12,235 nucleotides of DNA from Oehlia diaphana (taxonomy: Eukaryota; Glomeromycota; Glomeromycetes; Glomerales; Glomeraceae). This document shows positions 1 through 8,891 of this stretch, in pieces. Made by a program: the position numbers and the translations under genes. The stretch spans positions 59,228-71,462 of the forward strand of contig QZLH01000101.1 in assembly GCA_003833135.1 (NCBI GenBank), read 5' to 3'. Numbering within the stretch: position 1 is the first letter of the stretch; each line of letters opens with the position of its first letter. The notes beneath the pieces were generated by a model. That model had not been told where the DNA came from, did not search any database, and worked only from the letters and a program-made list of their open reading frames with translations.

Positions 1-2176
1 TACCTCTAGATATTTTACCGATCATAAGGCTCATTCTTCTTCCTTTTCCAGCCCTGATCCTACCTTTTATTATGAGAATGGTTCTTCCCGCTTAGACTAT
101 ATTTGGTCTTCACCTGGTATTCCCGTCCCTGGCCTTTTTTCCTGAGTCACGTCTTGTCCTGATCTTGTAGACAGACCTTTCACTGATCATAAAGTGTTGA
201 TTACTGCTTTTGATTTCAGTACATGCTTTGCTATTTTAGCCAAGTCTCGTCTTAAGCAAAAAGGAGAACAAAGAACGATTTTTAATTATAAAACTGTTTC
301 TGATTCACAATGGTCGAATTTTACCAATGAATCTAACTCCTTTTTACATACTTATTTAACTACTCATCACCCATCTTTACATGACTATACTGGCTTATCC
401 TTAGATAAATTATGGCATGCCTTTAAGAAATCTATCTTTACGGCTGCCATTACCTCTTTACCTTTCCAACATGTCTCCAATTCACATCGTAACAAATATT
501 CTCCAGAACTTACGATGTTGATCGCTATTAACAAATTTTTGGATCGATTATTGTATCGTCTGTCGACTGTTAAGTCACTCTGACCTGCTCAAATTTCCCA
601 GATGGTTGCTGCTTTACCCGCTCAATTACATTCTCTCGTTTCTCTTCTTCCTGATTATCATATTCCTGTATACTCTGTCACTCCTCTTAAAGATTTTATT
701 AAGTTTTTACGTTCCCAGAAGTCCTTGGTGTCTGCTTATTTATCAACCAAGTTCGCTCAGCATTTATCTGACTCAGTGGAATACTATACAGCCCTTCGTG
801 ATGAACATTTTTCATCCTCTCTTGGCTCTTTTATTAATTCTGCTCTTTCTGTTGAGAAACGTTCTATAGTATTAGATAGAGTTCTTGTGGTTTTGGATTC
901 TAAACCCACCCTTCTTACCGATCTGACTGATATTAAACAAGCTGTGGTTGCCCACTTCCAATCCATTGTCACCCCGCCTTTAACACATTACTCTTCCAGC
1001 CATTCATTTCCTCTTAGATGGCAAAAGGCTTATTCTCCACTCTCAAATGTATCGCCATCAATTTTTGACTCTGTTATGGCTCCAATCACCTCCCAAGAAT
1101 GGTCTTCTGTAATTTCCTCCATGCCTAATAATAAAGCATCAGGCCCTTCAAAAATTTCTTATGAAATGTTGAAATATTTATCCGGGGATGCTTTAGAATT
1201 TTCTTTGCTTCTTGCCAACTCTTGCCTTAAGCAGGGAGATATTCCTGCAGATTGGCGTAAAGCTGTTGTTTATTCCATTCCTAAATCCCATGATTTTGAT
1301 GCCTAGCTTAAGAACACGTGACCTATTACACTGTTAGAAACTGTTCGAAAATGTGTTGTCAAGGTCGTCACCAATCGTTTCTTTAAGATACTTGCAGACA
1401 ATAATGTTCTTCAAGGCAAAAACTTTGCTGGATTGCCTGGTGGATCCACTGATATCCCTATTAAAATGCTTAATGCTATTATCCACCAACATAAATATGA
1501 CAAATCTGATGATCAGGAACTTTGGATAGTCTCTCAGAATATTTCAAAAGCCTTTGATTCTATGGATCTTAATATGTTACGATTGGCTTTGCATAGAATT
1601 CATACTCCTTCTCTTCTTATTCAATTTATAATTAATTTATTTACTCAGCGTAATAATTGTATCCTTACCTGTTATGGTGATTCTCCTTCGTATAGAGTTT
1701 GTGTTGGTATTGATCAAGGCGAAATTATTTCGCCTTTGTTATGGGTCATTTATTTGGACCCTTTGCTTACTACGCTTAATTTAGAAGCGAGAGATCCTTT
1801 TATATTGAAATCTTCTGCACTCCTTAGTTACTCTCCCCTTTCTTATGAGCAACATCATTTACCTGTTTCCCACTTAACTTTTATGGATGATTCTACTCTT
1901 ATTGCTTCATCAAAAGCTGGGATAGAAGATCGCTTGTCTATTATGGCAGAATTTTATACTTTAAATAATGTTCAAGCAAACTCTACTAAATATGTTCTTC
2001 TCTCTTCTGAATTGCCTGATTCTTCTGTTTCTTTCCAGTTATCTCCTTCTCCTCTTGTATATAGTAATTCACTCTCGTTAACCTCCCTAGCTGCTTCGAC
2101 TTCTTTTCGCTTTCTTGGTGTTTGGTTTTCTCTTTCTGCTTCTTCACAATTTGTGTTAAAACAAGCTCGCTCTATG
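1..2176 (+). pseudogene. LINE (non-LTR retrotransposon) ORF2, copy 1: endonuclease C-terminus and reverse transcriptase, broken
   Basis: One frame (codons starting at position 2) runs from the left edge to 2176 with stops at 143 (TGA), 581 (TGA), 1304 (TAG) and 1316 (TGA). The start of the protein lies outside the window. RLDYIW (89-106) and TDHK (182-193) look like the end of an endonuclease/exonuclease/phosphatase-type nuclease, which nicks target DNA in LINE retrotransposition. RT motifs follow: PITLLE after the 1316 stop, motif A around 1535-1560 (SQNISKAFDSMD), a motif-B-like DQGEIISPLL near 1713-1742 and FMDD at 1880-1891. The first Asp of motif A, a metal ligand in this family, is Asn here (AAT at 1538), one G-to-A change from Asp. 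The frame then runs into unrelated repeats at about 2177. The element is certainly a dead retrotransposon copy; the exact clade is not resolved. Confidence 0.88.
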
Positions 2177-2282
2177 TAGAGATGCGATCCGGATGAAATT
2201 TTACAATCCGTGATCCGCCTGGATCAATCCGGATTATCATAGGATTAAATCCAAATATTCGGATTAACTTCAAATTTTTTGG
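2177..2282. repeat. ATCCGGAT-rich repeat adjoining LINE copy 1
   Basis: The LINE frame ends abruptly at 2176 and is followed by DNA with several ATCCGGAT-like words. An interrupted stem lies at 2205-2235: AATCCG and GATCC on the left pair with GGATC and CGGATT on the right, around the loop GCCT. It looks like a fragment of a separate repeat family inserted into or joined to the LINE. No target-site duplication can be read, because the LINE does not resume before the N at 2653. Confidence 0.5.
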
Positions 2283-2652
2283 TATCTCGGCAACCAACGA
2301 TCGTACAGAGATGCACAATAGCTCATTTGAATCGTTGCAATTAGACGATTCGAATGAGCTATAGTACATCTCTGCACGATCACTGGATGCTGAGATAATT
2401 GCCAAAACGTGAAACATCGGCATTTTTATTTTACGATTATGTAAAATTTTACGTTTTGCCGAATATCTCGGCATCCAGTGATCGTACAGAGATGTACTAT
2501 AGCTCATTCGAACCGTCTCAACGCAATGAATTGAATGAGCTATTGTGCATCCCTGTACGATCGTTGGATACCGAGATATACGGCAAAACGTCAAAAATCA
2601 GCAGTATCGTAAATAAAAAATGCCGAATTTTGACGTTTTGCTAATTATCTCG
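2283..2652. repeat. Tandem palindromic (foldback) repeat cluster 1
   Basis: Two 115-nt imperfect palindromes lie at 2283-2397 and 2464-2578, a period of 181 nt. In the first, 53-nt arms (2283-2335 and 2345-2397) flank a 9-nt loop and match at about 45 of 53 positions by hand count. The spacers at 2398-2463 and 2579-2652 are also palindromic, with AAAACGT on one side and ACGTTTT on the other. Both arms carry variants of CTCGGCATCCAGTGATCGTA. The same unit recurs near 6119-6500. The structure resembles a foldback or MITE-like non-autonomous element, or a palindromic satellite. The open frames across it on both strands are by-products of the palindrome and are not called as genes. Confidence 0.8.
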
Positions 2653-2653
2653 N
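2653..2653. other. Ambiguous base (N), probable assembly join
   Basis: A single N separates palindrome cluster 1 from DNA that restarts inside the LINE RT and repeats 1623 onward at an offset of 1031. A one-base N at a repeat boundary most simply marks a contig join of unknown gap size. Confidence 0.7.
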
Positions 2654-5600
2654 AATTTATAATTAATTTATTTACTCAGCGTAATAATTGTATCCTTACC
2701 TGTTATGGTGATTCTCCTTCGTATAGAGTTTGTGTTGGTATTGATCAAGGCGAAATTATTTCGCCTTTGTTATGGGTCATTTATTTGGACCCTTTGCTTA
2801 CTACGCTTAATTTAGAAGCGAGAGATCCTTTTATATTGAAATCTTCTGCACTCCTTAGTTATTCTCCCCTTTCTTATGAGCAACATCATTTACCTGTTTC
2901 CCACTTAACTTTTATGGATGATTCTACTCTTATTGCTTCATCAAAAGCTGGGATAGAAGATCGCTTGTCTATTATGGCAGAATTTTATACTTTAAATAAT
3001 GTTCAAGCAAATTCTGCTAAATATGTCCTTCTCTCTTCTGAATTGCCTGATTCTTCTGTTTCTTTCCAATTATTTTCTTCTCCTCTTGTATATAGTAATT
3101 CGCTCTCATTAACCTCCCTAGCTTCTTCGACTTCCTTTCGCTTCCTTGGTGTTTAGTTTTCTCTTTCTGCTTTCCCACAATTTGTGTTAAAACAAGCCCA
3201 CTCCATGGTTAAAGATATGGCTGGTCTTCTAAAACCCAAGAAGCTTTTAGCTCATCATATTGCTTACTTATATAATGCTGTATTACTGCCTCGATTAGAA
3301 TTTCGGCTTCAAACTTCTCTTTTTTTTGAGATTGTTATTCAGCAGATGGTTGCTCCTATGCTCTCTGTTATCCGTCGTAAAGCTGGCCTTGCTTCCACTA
3401 CGCCTTTAGCTTTATTATATTTGAAGCTTCCTTTTTCCGTTCAAAACGCATTTTGTCGATTCCTCTCGGCCCATGTTGCTTCTTGGCAAAAAATTTTTAC
3501 TTCCCCGTTTTATCAGGATTTTGCCAATTATGCCATTTCTTATCTTCAAGGCTTTCTTGGTGCTGAAAGTTGTCCTACTTCCTTAGATTTGTCTCCATGG
3601 TCTCGTGTCATTTCCTTACGCACGCATTCTTTGTTCAATTCTTTGCTTTTCTCTTCCCAATTGCATGTCACGTGGTCTTTGTTTTTCCGACCTCCAAGAA
3701 GAAATCTACAACCTGCTATACTGCTCCAAACTATTATGCCACCTCGTCTTTTTGATTTGAGTTGGAGACTTTGGAAAAATTTAGATATTTTTGTTCTTGC
3801 TCAGTTAGCTTCCCCTTGCAGGAAGTTTCTTTTATCATGGAATCTTCGATATTTAGGCATCGTTGGAAAAAAAGGACAAACTCCTAATTGGTTTAAATTT
3901 CTTTTACAAAATATTATTTTAGATTCTTCTTCCTTTTCTTTATTACCTATATATATTATTAATCCTTCTTTTACAGTAGTTTCTGTTTTTTTATTAGATA
4001 CTAATGCTCCTGATGGTCGTTTACATCCACAATGGGCTATTTCTATTGATTCATCTACCCAATCTATTACTGTTGGCTGTGTGTGTATCACTTATTTGAA
4101 AAAAGGCTTTGCTGTCATGTCCCACTGGCTTCCACTTTCTAACTTTCCATCCGAAACTCGTGTCAGCCCTTGTTCCGGTTGTTCTCATAACATTCCTAAA
4201 TATTCCTCCCATTCGGCTATCCGATGCTGTTGTACTGTTGAACGATGTTTTTTTCCAGTTATTTTGTCCTCAGTTTTTCGATATCCGTCGAAAAATGAGA
4301 AAGTCTTTGCTTCTCGGCTGCCTATTAAACTCTCCACTTCATTTGCATATGCTGCTTCTTTGATCACCTCGCATGTATCTGGTGCCCTTATGACCAACCC
4401 TGCTCCGCTTTTGGATTCAGATTTGTTGGTGTTATTGCCTTCTTCCACCAGTATCATTTATACCGATGGCTCTTACTTAAATGGACGTACCAATCCTTTA
4501 CCTTCTATTGCCTGTGCATGGATCGCTCTTGACGATGATAATTTTATATTAGAATCCTCGTCCTTTTGCCCTCCTACTATCTTTCCTTCAGCGTTGCGCT
4601 CAGAAACCCTTGCACTATTAGATGGCCTTCGTTCTCTTCCTCATAATTCTTCAGTTACTATTTGTACTGATTGTGAACAACTTATTTCTTTATGGCATTC
4701 ATTTATTAATGCGCCGTTTTCTCCAAAAATTTTGAAACTTACAGGTCATCTTTCATGGCTTTCAATACGCTCTTTAGTACTTGATAAGAATTTGTCTGTT
4801 TCTTTTGACAAAGTTCCTGCCCACCACACAAATTTGCTCAATAATCAAGCTGATGCTTTAGCCAAAGCTGCTCACTTATCTTCTCAGCCATCATATACTT
4901 CTTTATTTGGCCTTTTAGCTCCTTGTATTTTATCATTTAATTACCTACCGGTAGATATGAATATTCGACACTTCTTTAAAATTATCTATGAAGCAAAAAA
5001 TTTATTATCCTTCAGCTTGCTTCACCGTTTTTTATCTCTTGGCTCTCCGGATTTATTCGATTGGGCTTTTATTTATCATTGGCTTTCGGAAATGAAGGCT
5101 TTTTCTTCTCACAAAAATGGCAACTCTGAATTTTGGGCTTTTCGTCTTAAGCTTGTTTTGGATATGTTACCCACTTTGACCACTCTTCAACGGCGTAAAC
5201 CTTATCTTTATTCGCCAGAATGGCTATGTCCTCAATGTAATACAGCTTCCGAAGATTTAGACCATCTTTGGACTTGTCCGTATTTCCTTCTGGAATACAA
5301 CCCGAAGCTTACTTTTCAACTTCTTATGAATACGTTTCGTGATTCCTGTCTTGAAAAATTTCTACTCGCGAACTCTACTTCTCCGCTACCTGATTCCTTT
5401 GGACTTGAATTTCTCTCTTTAGATTGTTGGAATGCAGTTGCTCCTTCTCAATCTTGTCTCTGGCTCACTCGTGGTCTTATTCCAGCTTCTTTGATGGGCT
5501 TTCTACAAAAATTCTTTTTCTTTACCGCAATTCTGAATATTTTGACTTCACTATTCAGTGATTTTCACTATAGCCTTTATGTAGAAATATGGATGTGTCA

Positions 5601-5850
5601 TAATATTTTATTCCACCATTGGGAAGTTGCCCAAGGTATTTCTGCCGCCTCTAAATCCTCTTCACGTTCGGTTTCCTCCTCTCCTTCAGTCTCCTCTAGT
5701 ATTTCTTCTTCCTCTATGGCGTTGGTCTCTCTTGATTTCTGGGTTGGCTGGGTTTCTTCTTTTATAATTCGAGGTGGATTTTGGTTTTCGCACTTGGATT
5801 TTCTGCGCCGCTTAACAGTTCAGCCTCTTCGTCTTAGGATTTCTTTCTGA
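2654..5850 (+). pseudogene. LINE ORF2, copy 2: reverse transcriptase, RNase H and CCHC-like knuckle
   Basis: One frame is open from 2654 to the TGA at 5848-5850 except for a TAG at 3154-3156, where copy 1 has TGG (Trp) at 2123. RT motif FMDD lies at 2911-2922. Counting from GTG 3184, the 888-residue stretch downstream of the stop holds the RT thumb and then a Cys cluster (C330, C333, C348-350, C355). An RNase H domain follows with all four expected acidic residues: D428 in YTDGS, E474 in SETL, D496 in CTDCEQ and D557 in NQADALAK, plus His at 547-548. A C-x2-C-x8-H-x3-C knuckle follows (C682, C685, H694, C698), as often seen near LINE C-termini, then a Ser-rich stretch around 5641-5715. RT would copy the element RNA and RNase H would remove the template. 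Only the 3154 stop visibly breaks this part. Confidence 0.9.
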
Positions 5851-6118
5851 TAACGGGTGGATCTTAGGACATGCTGGATAGTTGACTTACACTGGCCTTC
5901 GGGTAAAGTTGGGGTATGTGACTCTGTAATAGTATAGTCTCTATTCTTTAACTTAGTTTTAGTTTAGTTTTCTTTATTTGTATGAGTCATGAAGCTACTC
6001 TTTTTATTTTTTATTTTTATTTTCATATTTCCTTTTTGTTATATTGTTCATTTTGTATAAATTGTTATAAAAATTTAATAAAAGATAATGTCATAGGACT
6101 GTTTGCACAATAAAAAAA
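5851..6118 (+). other. LINE copy 2 3' UTR with possible hairpin
   Basis: This non-coding tail follows the ORF2 stop and becomes T-rich then A-rich. A possible hairpin lies at 5885-5909: ACTTAC (5885-5890) can pair with GTAAAGT (5903-5909) with one bulged A. Alternatively C-TTCG-G at 5897-5902 closes a short tetraloop stem. In some LINE families a 3' UTR hairpin is the RT recognition site; that role here is inference. Confidence 0.5.
6077..6082 (+). terminator. AATAAA polyadenylation signal of LINE copy 2
   Basis: A consensus AATAAA hexamer lies about 230 nt after the ORF2 stop and shortly before the element ends. A second AATAAA (6109-6114) leads directly into the terminal A run. Confidence 0.5.
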
Positions 6119-6500
6119 GATGATTTAACCACCATTTGACTCATCGTTATGAGACGATTCCAACGAGCTATGGTGCATCTTTTTACGATCATTGGATGCC
6201 AAGTTATTAAGTAAAACGTCAAACGGCGCAATATCGCAAAATGCAAAATGCTAATTTTTGACGTTTCGCTCAATATCTCGGCATCCAGTGATCGTAGAAA
6301 GACGATCTAACCACCATTCGACTCGTCGTTATGAGACGATTCCAATGTGCTATAGTGCATCTTTCTACGATCATTGGATGCCGAGTTATTACGTAAAATG
6401 TAATATTTTTAAGTTTTGACAATTTTGACATGTCAAAACTATTTCAGCATTTTGGCATTTTGACAGGTTTTAGTTTTGACATTTCGACAATAGCCTGTAG
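6119..6500. repeat. Tandem palindromic (foldback) repeat cluster 2
   Basis: A complete 115-nt palindrome lies at 6274-6388, with CTCGGCATCCAGTGATCGTA near its left end and the inverted partner at its right end (26-nt outer arms with one mismatch). A second unit, missing its left end, occupies about 6119-6206 and is offset from the first by 182 nt. The spacer between them holds AAAACGTCAAA and an inverted TTTTTGACGTTT. After 6388 the similarity fades into TTTTGACA-rich DNA with a perfect 16-nt palindrome, TTTTGACATGTCAAAA, at 6423-6438. Unit length, period and arm sequence match cluster 1, so the two clusters belong to one family. Confidence 0.78.
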
Positions 6501-6517
6501 AATTTCGGCAGGCAACT

Positions 6518-6616
6518 TTAATCACCACAAGTATCTGAAATAACAAAGCCCAAATCTCCATGGAAAATACCAATTCCATATTCGTCAGGTAAAGTGGCAA
6601 ATATTGGTTTAACAAA
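6518..6616 (-). CDS. Possible 3'-terminal exon of an unrecognised spliced gene
   Basis: On the minus strand, a GTGTAG acceptor-like site at 6622-6617 is followed by 32 sense codons and a TAA at 6520-6518. The peptide begins FVKPIFATLPDEYG and ends in VISDTCGD. It has balanced composition and looks more protein-like than the overlapping open frame in another phase. I do not recognise the family. Upstream of the acceptor, towards 6700, no convincing earlier exon is visible. This may be a gene remnant next to the repeats, or chance. Confidence 0.22.
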   Translation of the reverse strand, partial: FVKPIFATLPDEYGIGIFHGDLGFVISDTCGD

Positions 6617-6789
6617 CTACACAAAAATTTTGCCAATTTACTAAAAATTTTTCAGTATATTAGTTATTTTCATCAATAAAAATATTAGGCTTCCTAATAC
6701 CACTTACCACACCTTTTACATATAATAACTTATTATGTAAAAACTTCATTCATATTGTTATATCCATATATCTCTGATAATATACCAAT

Positions 6790-7645
6790 ATGCTAGGAAT
6801 TTGTCCAAAAAGATTGCCACTACAAGAATTAACAAATGAATTGCAAAATCAAAAAGTTGATTATGGAAATCAAAATAAAAGACAAAAATTAGTAGAAATT
6901 TTGGACAAAGAATTGACACATGAAACCTTAGAAAAGAAAGGTAATTACATATATTATTTGTGATACTTTACCTATTATTAAATTTTTTAATTTCATTTTA
7001 TATTTAGAATCATGTTTGAGAAATCATAATATGTTGCATAAAGAATATACTACAAGGTAAATCTGGTAACATTTTTTTCAAAGAGTCTACATAAATTGAA
7101 TATTTGTGCATTGTAGACTTTCAGATATAACTGAATTTCCATTATCAAGTGGTTGGGCAACGAAAGAAATTCAAAAATATGGAAAAAAAGGTGAAGAAAA
7201 ATGTATAAAAAAAAGTATTTCAGCTATTTTAGAAGAATGTTTTTTGGCTTGAAATGTTAATAAGAGTTACTGAATGACTACTCAAGATATGTAGAATTTA
7301 TTGACTTTAAAAGCACAAGAAGGAGAAATTGAGAGTTTAGACATACCAAAAGTAACTACTATACAAGGCTGGATAACCTGTTACGCAGCACAGTTACATG
7401 AAAAAGTGCTCAAACGGTACTTAAAAAAGCTTAAAATCAGAGTATATTTACACTTCATGTATAGTAATTTTAGGTGGAAATCTGGTGAAGCATCAAATAA
7501 AAATAAAGAAATTTTTTATAAAATTTTTTTAAAAAAATATATTATTAAAAACTTCACGCTAGATGTCATGTATTACAAATATTTTACTAAATTTAAATTA
7601 ATGTTAACCATGGTTACTCAAGAATGGAAAACTGGGTTCTACTAA
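6790..7645 (+). pseudogene. Three-exon gene remnant beginning with a SAP-like motif
   Basis: ATG 6790 opens exon 1 (6790-6940). Introns of 67 nt (6941-7007) and 60 nt (7057-7116) both begin GTAA and end TAG. Joining exons 6790-6940, 7008-7056 and 7117-7252 keeps one frame for 111 codons to a TGA at 7250. The same frame then continues in good protein-like sequence past TGA 7271 and TAG 7292 to about 7430, so these stops probably interrupt a once longer protein. Residues 9-38 fit the SAP pattern, a small DNA-binding helix-extension-helix: LPLQELTNELQ, a Gly at 26, then K-x2-KLVEIL. The later segment contains the peptide IPKVTTIQGWITCYAAQLHE. From about 7500 the frame is low-complexity Lys/Ile/Tyr and probably not coding. 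The family is otherwise unrecognised. Confidence 0.6.
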
Positions 7646-7810
7646 AAATTGATTAATGATCGACAAAAATTTGCACCAAAATTGAATATAAATTTTTTGC
7701 AGTTAACTTACGTATCACAAATTAAAAATTTTTAGATAGAAAGCTGTCTAATATTTTTTATTATACTTCCAAAAAATAGTTAGATCATCTCATTTACAAA
7801 GTGAACAAAA
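7646..7810. other. AT-rich spacer, nothing recognised
   Basis: This short AT-rich stretch lies between the convergent + and - pseudogenes. I see no gene, repeat or clear regulatory site in it. Confidence 0.5.
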
Positions 7811-8461
7811 CTATACAGTTATCTCAATTTTATGCTGTTCACATTTAATAAAGTAAGATCTGGCTTTATACCTACCTTCCATTTCTTCATCATCATGACC
7901 TAAATTGCATAATAGAAAGATAGTCTCTCTCGAGACTCCGCATGATGTATCATCAGTAATTCCATAATAATCAAAATTTTCACCACTACCTTCTCTATAT
8001 AGATTAGGATATTGATCCAATATTTTGTTACGAAAATAGGTGCAATCATAAGTTGGCTTAGATTGGGCTCGCGTCTTTGATACATTTGCTTGAGACATGT
8101 CTGATAAAATCATTTCCGATAGAGCATTTATCTTGATTTCTTTTTCATTCGATAAGGGCCAGCACTTAATGTAGTAAGAGCTCTTTATACCTCAGCCAAC
8201 TACCTTTTCTTTATCATGCTCTTTTCCACATCCAGGATATAAGACCGAACTCTTAAATTCATATCTGTCATTATATCTATCACTATTATATAAGAATAGG
8301 CCAGGATATTCTTTTAAAGTCACATTGATATAGAGAGCATGAGCATCATATGAGATGACCGGTGAATTGACTGGGACTGAAGAATTAGTGAATGCAATTG
8401 AAATTCTTACTTTAAATTTGGCAGGCGCAATTGCATCACTAATGATTATTTCTGAAGTCAC
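7811..8461 (-). pseudogene. Unrecognised protein with a tandem duplicated domain, broken by one TGA
   Basis: On the minus strand a single frame runs from 8461 to the TAG at 7813-7811 (216 residues plus one internal stop). The only break is a TGA at 8194-8192, which one C-to-T change from CGA would make. The two halves resemble each other. Residues about 38-111 carry YDA, LKEYPGL, KEHDKEKVVG and SSYYIKC before KEIKI; residues about 137-214 carry YDC, LDQYPNL, GHDDEEMEG and ARSYFIKC before HKIEI. This looks like an internal domain duplication. No ATG lies at the 5' end: the frame begins at a GTG, just upstream of a TTCAG acceptor-like site at 8456-8452, so this may be a 3' exon of a spliced gene. 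I cannot name the family. Confidence 0.5.
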
Positions 8462-8613
8462 GTAAGTGCATAAATTTTTTCACGCAGTGTTATTTTAATA
8501 GTATCAATTTATATATCAGTTAACTTTGAAAGTTTATTTACACTATATGATTTGATTCGCATAATCTTATTTTCTCCAATTTTGCTAAATAATATATGGG
8601 CTTAGTTAGCTCA
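8462..8613. other. AT-rich spacer
   Basis: No coding signal is evident. GTAAGT at 8462 would be a good plus-strand splice donor, but no supporting plus-strand exon stands out. On the minus strand this is where an upstream exon of the neighbouring gene might be sought. Confidence 0.4.
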
Positions 8614-8891
8614 CATCAGGAAATTTTTTGGGGTGCAGATCTGTGCAGATCTGCAGGTGATATTTGCCACAGATCTGCGACCCCGCCAAAAATGTTTAAA
8701 GAAAAAAATTCTATGCAGAACTTCAAAAAAATAAAGTTCTGCGAAAATTTTTAAAATTAAATCTGCGAAGAATTTCAAGAACTAAGTTCTGCGAAAATCT
8801 TTAAAAATTAAATTCTGCAAAAAAATTTAGGAACGAAGTTCTGCAAAAATTCATGAAAAAATAAATTATTCACTGTTCACCACAATTATTA
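8614..8891. repeat. GATCTGCAG repeat, unit A
   Basis: This unit begins CATCAGGAAATTTTTTG and carries GCAGATCTGTGCAGATCTGC at 8635-8654, a 9-bp inverted repeat around a 2-nt centre, with another CAGATCTGC soon after. The rest is a run of degenerate TTCTGCRAAAAT and TTCAAGAAC words. It ends ATTATTCACTGTTCACCACA, the same end as units B and C, and is followed head to tail by unit B. Confidence 0.75.

Larger units (their letters stand above)
2654..6118 (+). mobile_element. LINE copy 2, 5'-incomplete, with 3' UTR and A-rich tail
   Basis: This second LINE of the same family starts in the middle of its RT, directly after the N, and continues through RNase H to a 3' UTR. The tail holds AATAAA at 6077-6082 and again at 6109-6114, followed by an A run ending near 6118. 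There the sequence changes into a palindromic repeat unit that lacks its left end. The nuclease and N-terminal RT are missing, either by 5' truncation or because of the assembly break at 2653. Confidence 0.85.

Noticed and set aside
2283..2397. tRNA or structured RNA gene in the palindrome
   Set aside because: The fold is a single long hairpin; no cloverleaf, anticodon loop or polymerase III box pattern was found.
2172..2644. Open frames on both strands across palindrome cluster 1
   Set aside because: They arise from the self-complementary repeat, include LINE residue at one end and have no recognisable domain. Treated as repeat, not genes.
3570..4457. Several 60-96-codon frames overlapping the LINE RNase H region on both strands
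   Set aside because: They are shadows of the long ORF2 frame, which carries all recognisable motifs.
6091..6273. 60-codon minus-strand frame over palindrome cluster 2
   Set aside because: It covers the palindromic arms and spacer only, with no protein-like composition beyond the repeat.
7442..7473. Possible third intron (GT...TTTTAG) in the + pseudogene
   Set aside because: At 32 nt it is too short beside the 60-81-nt introns elsewhere, and the downstream frame gains nothing clear.
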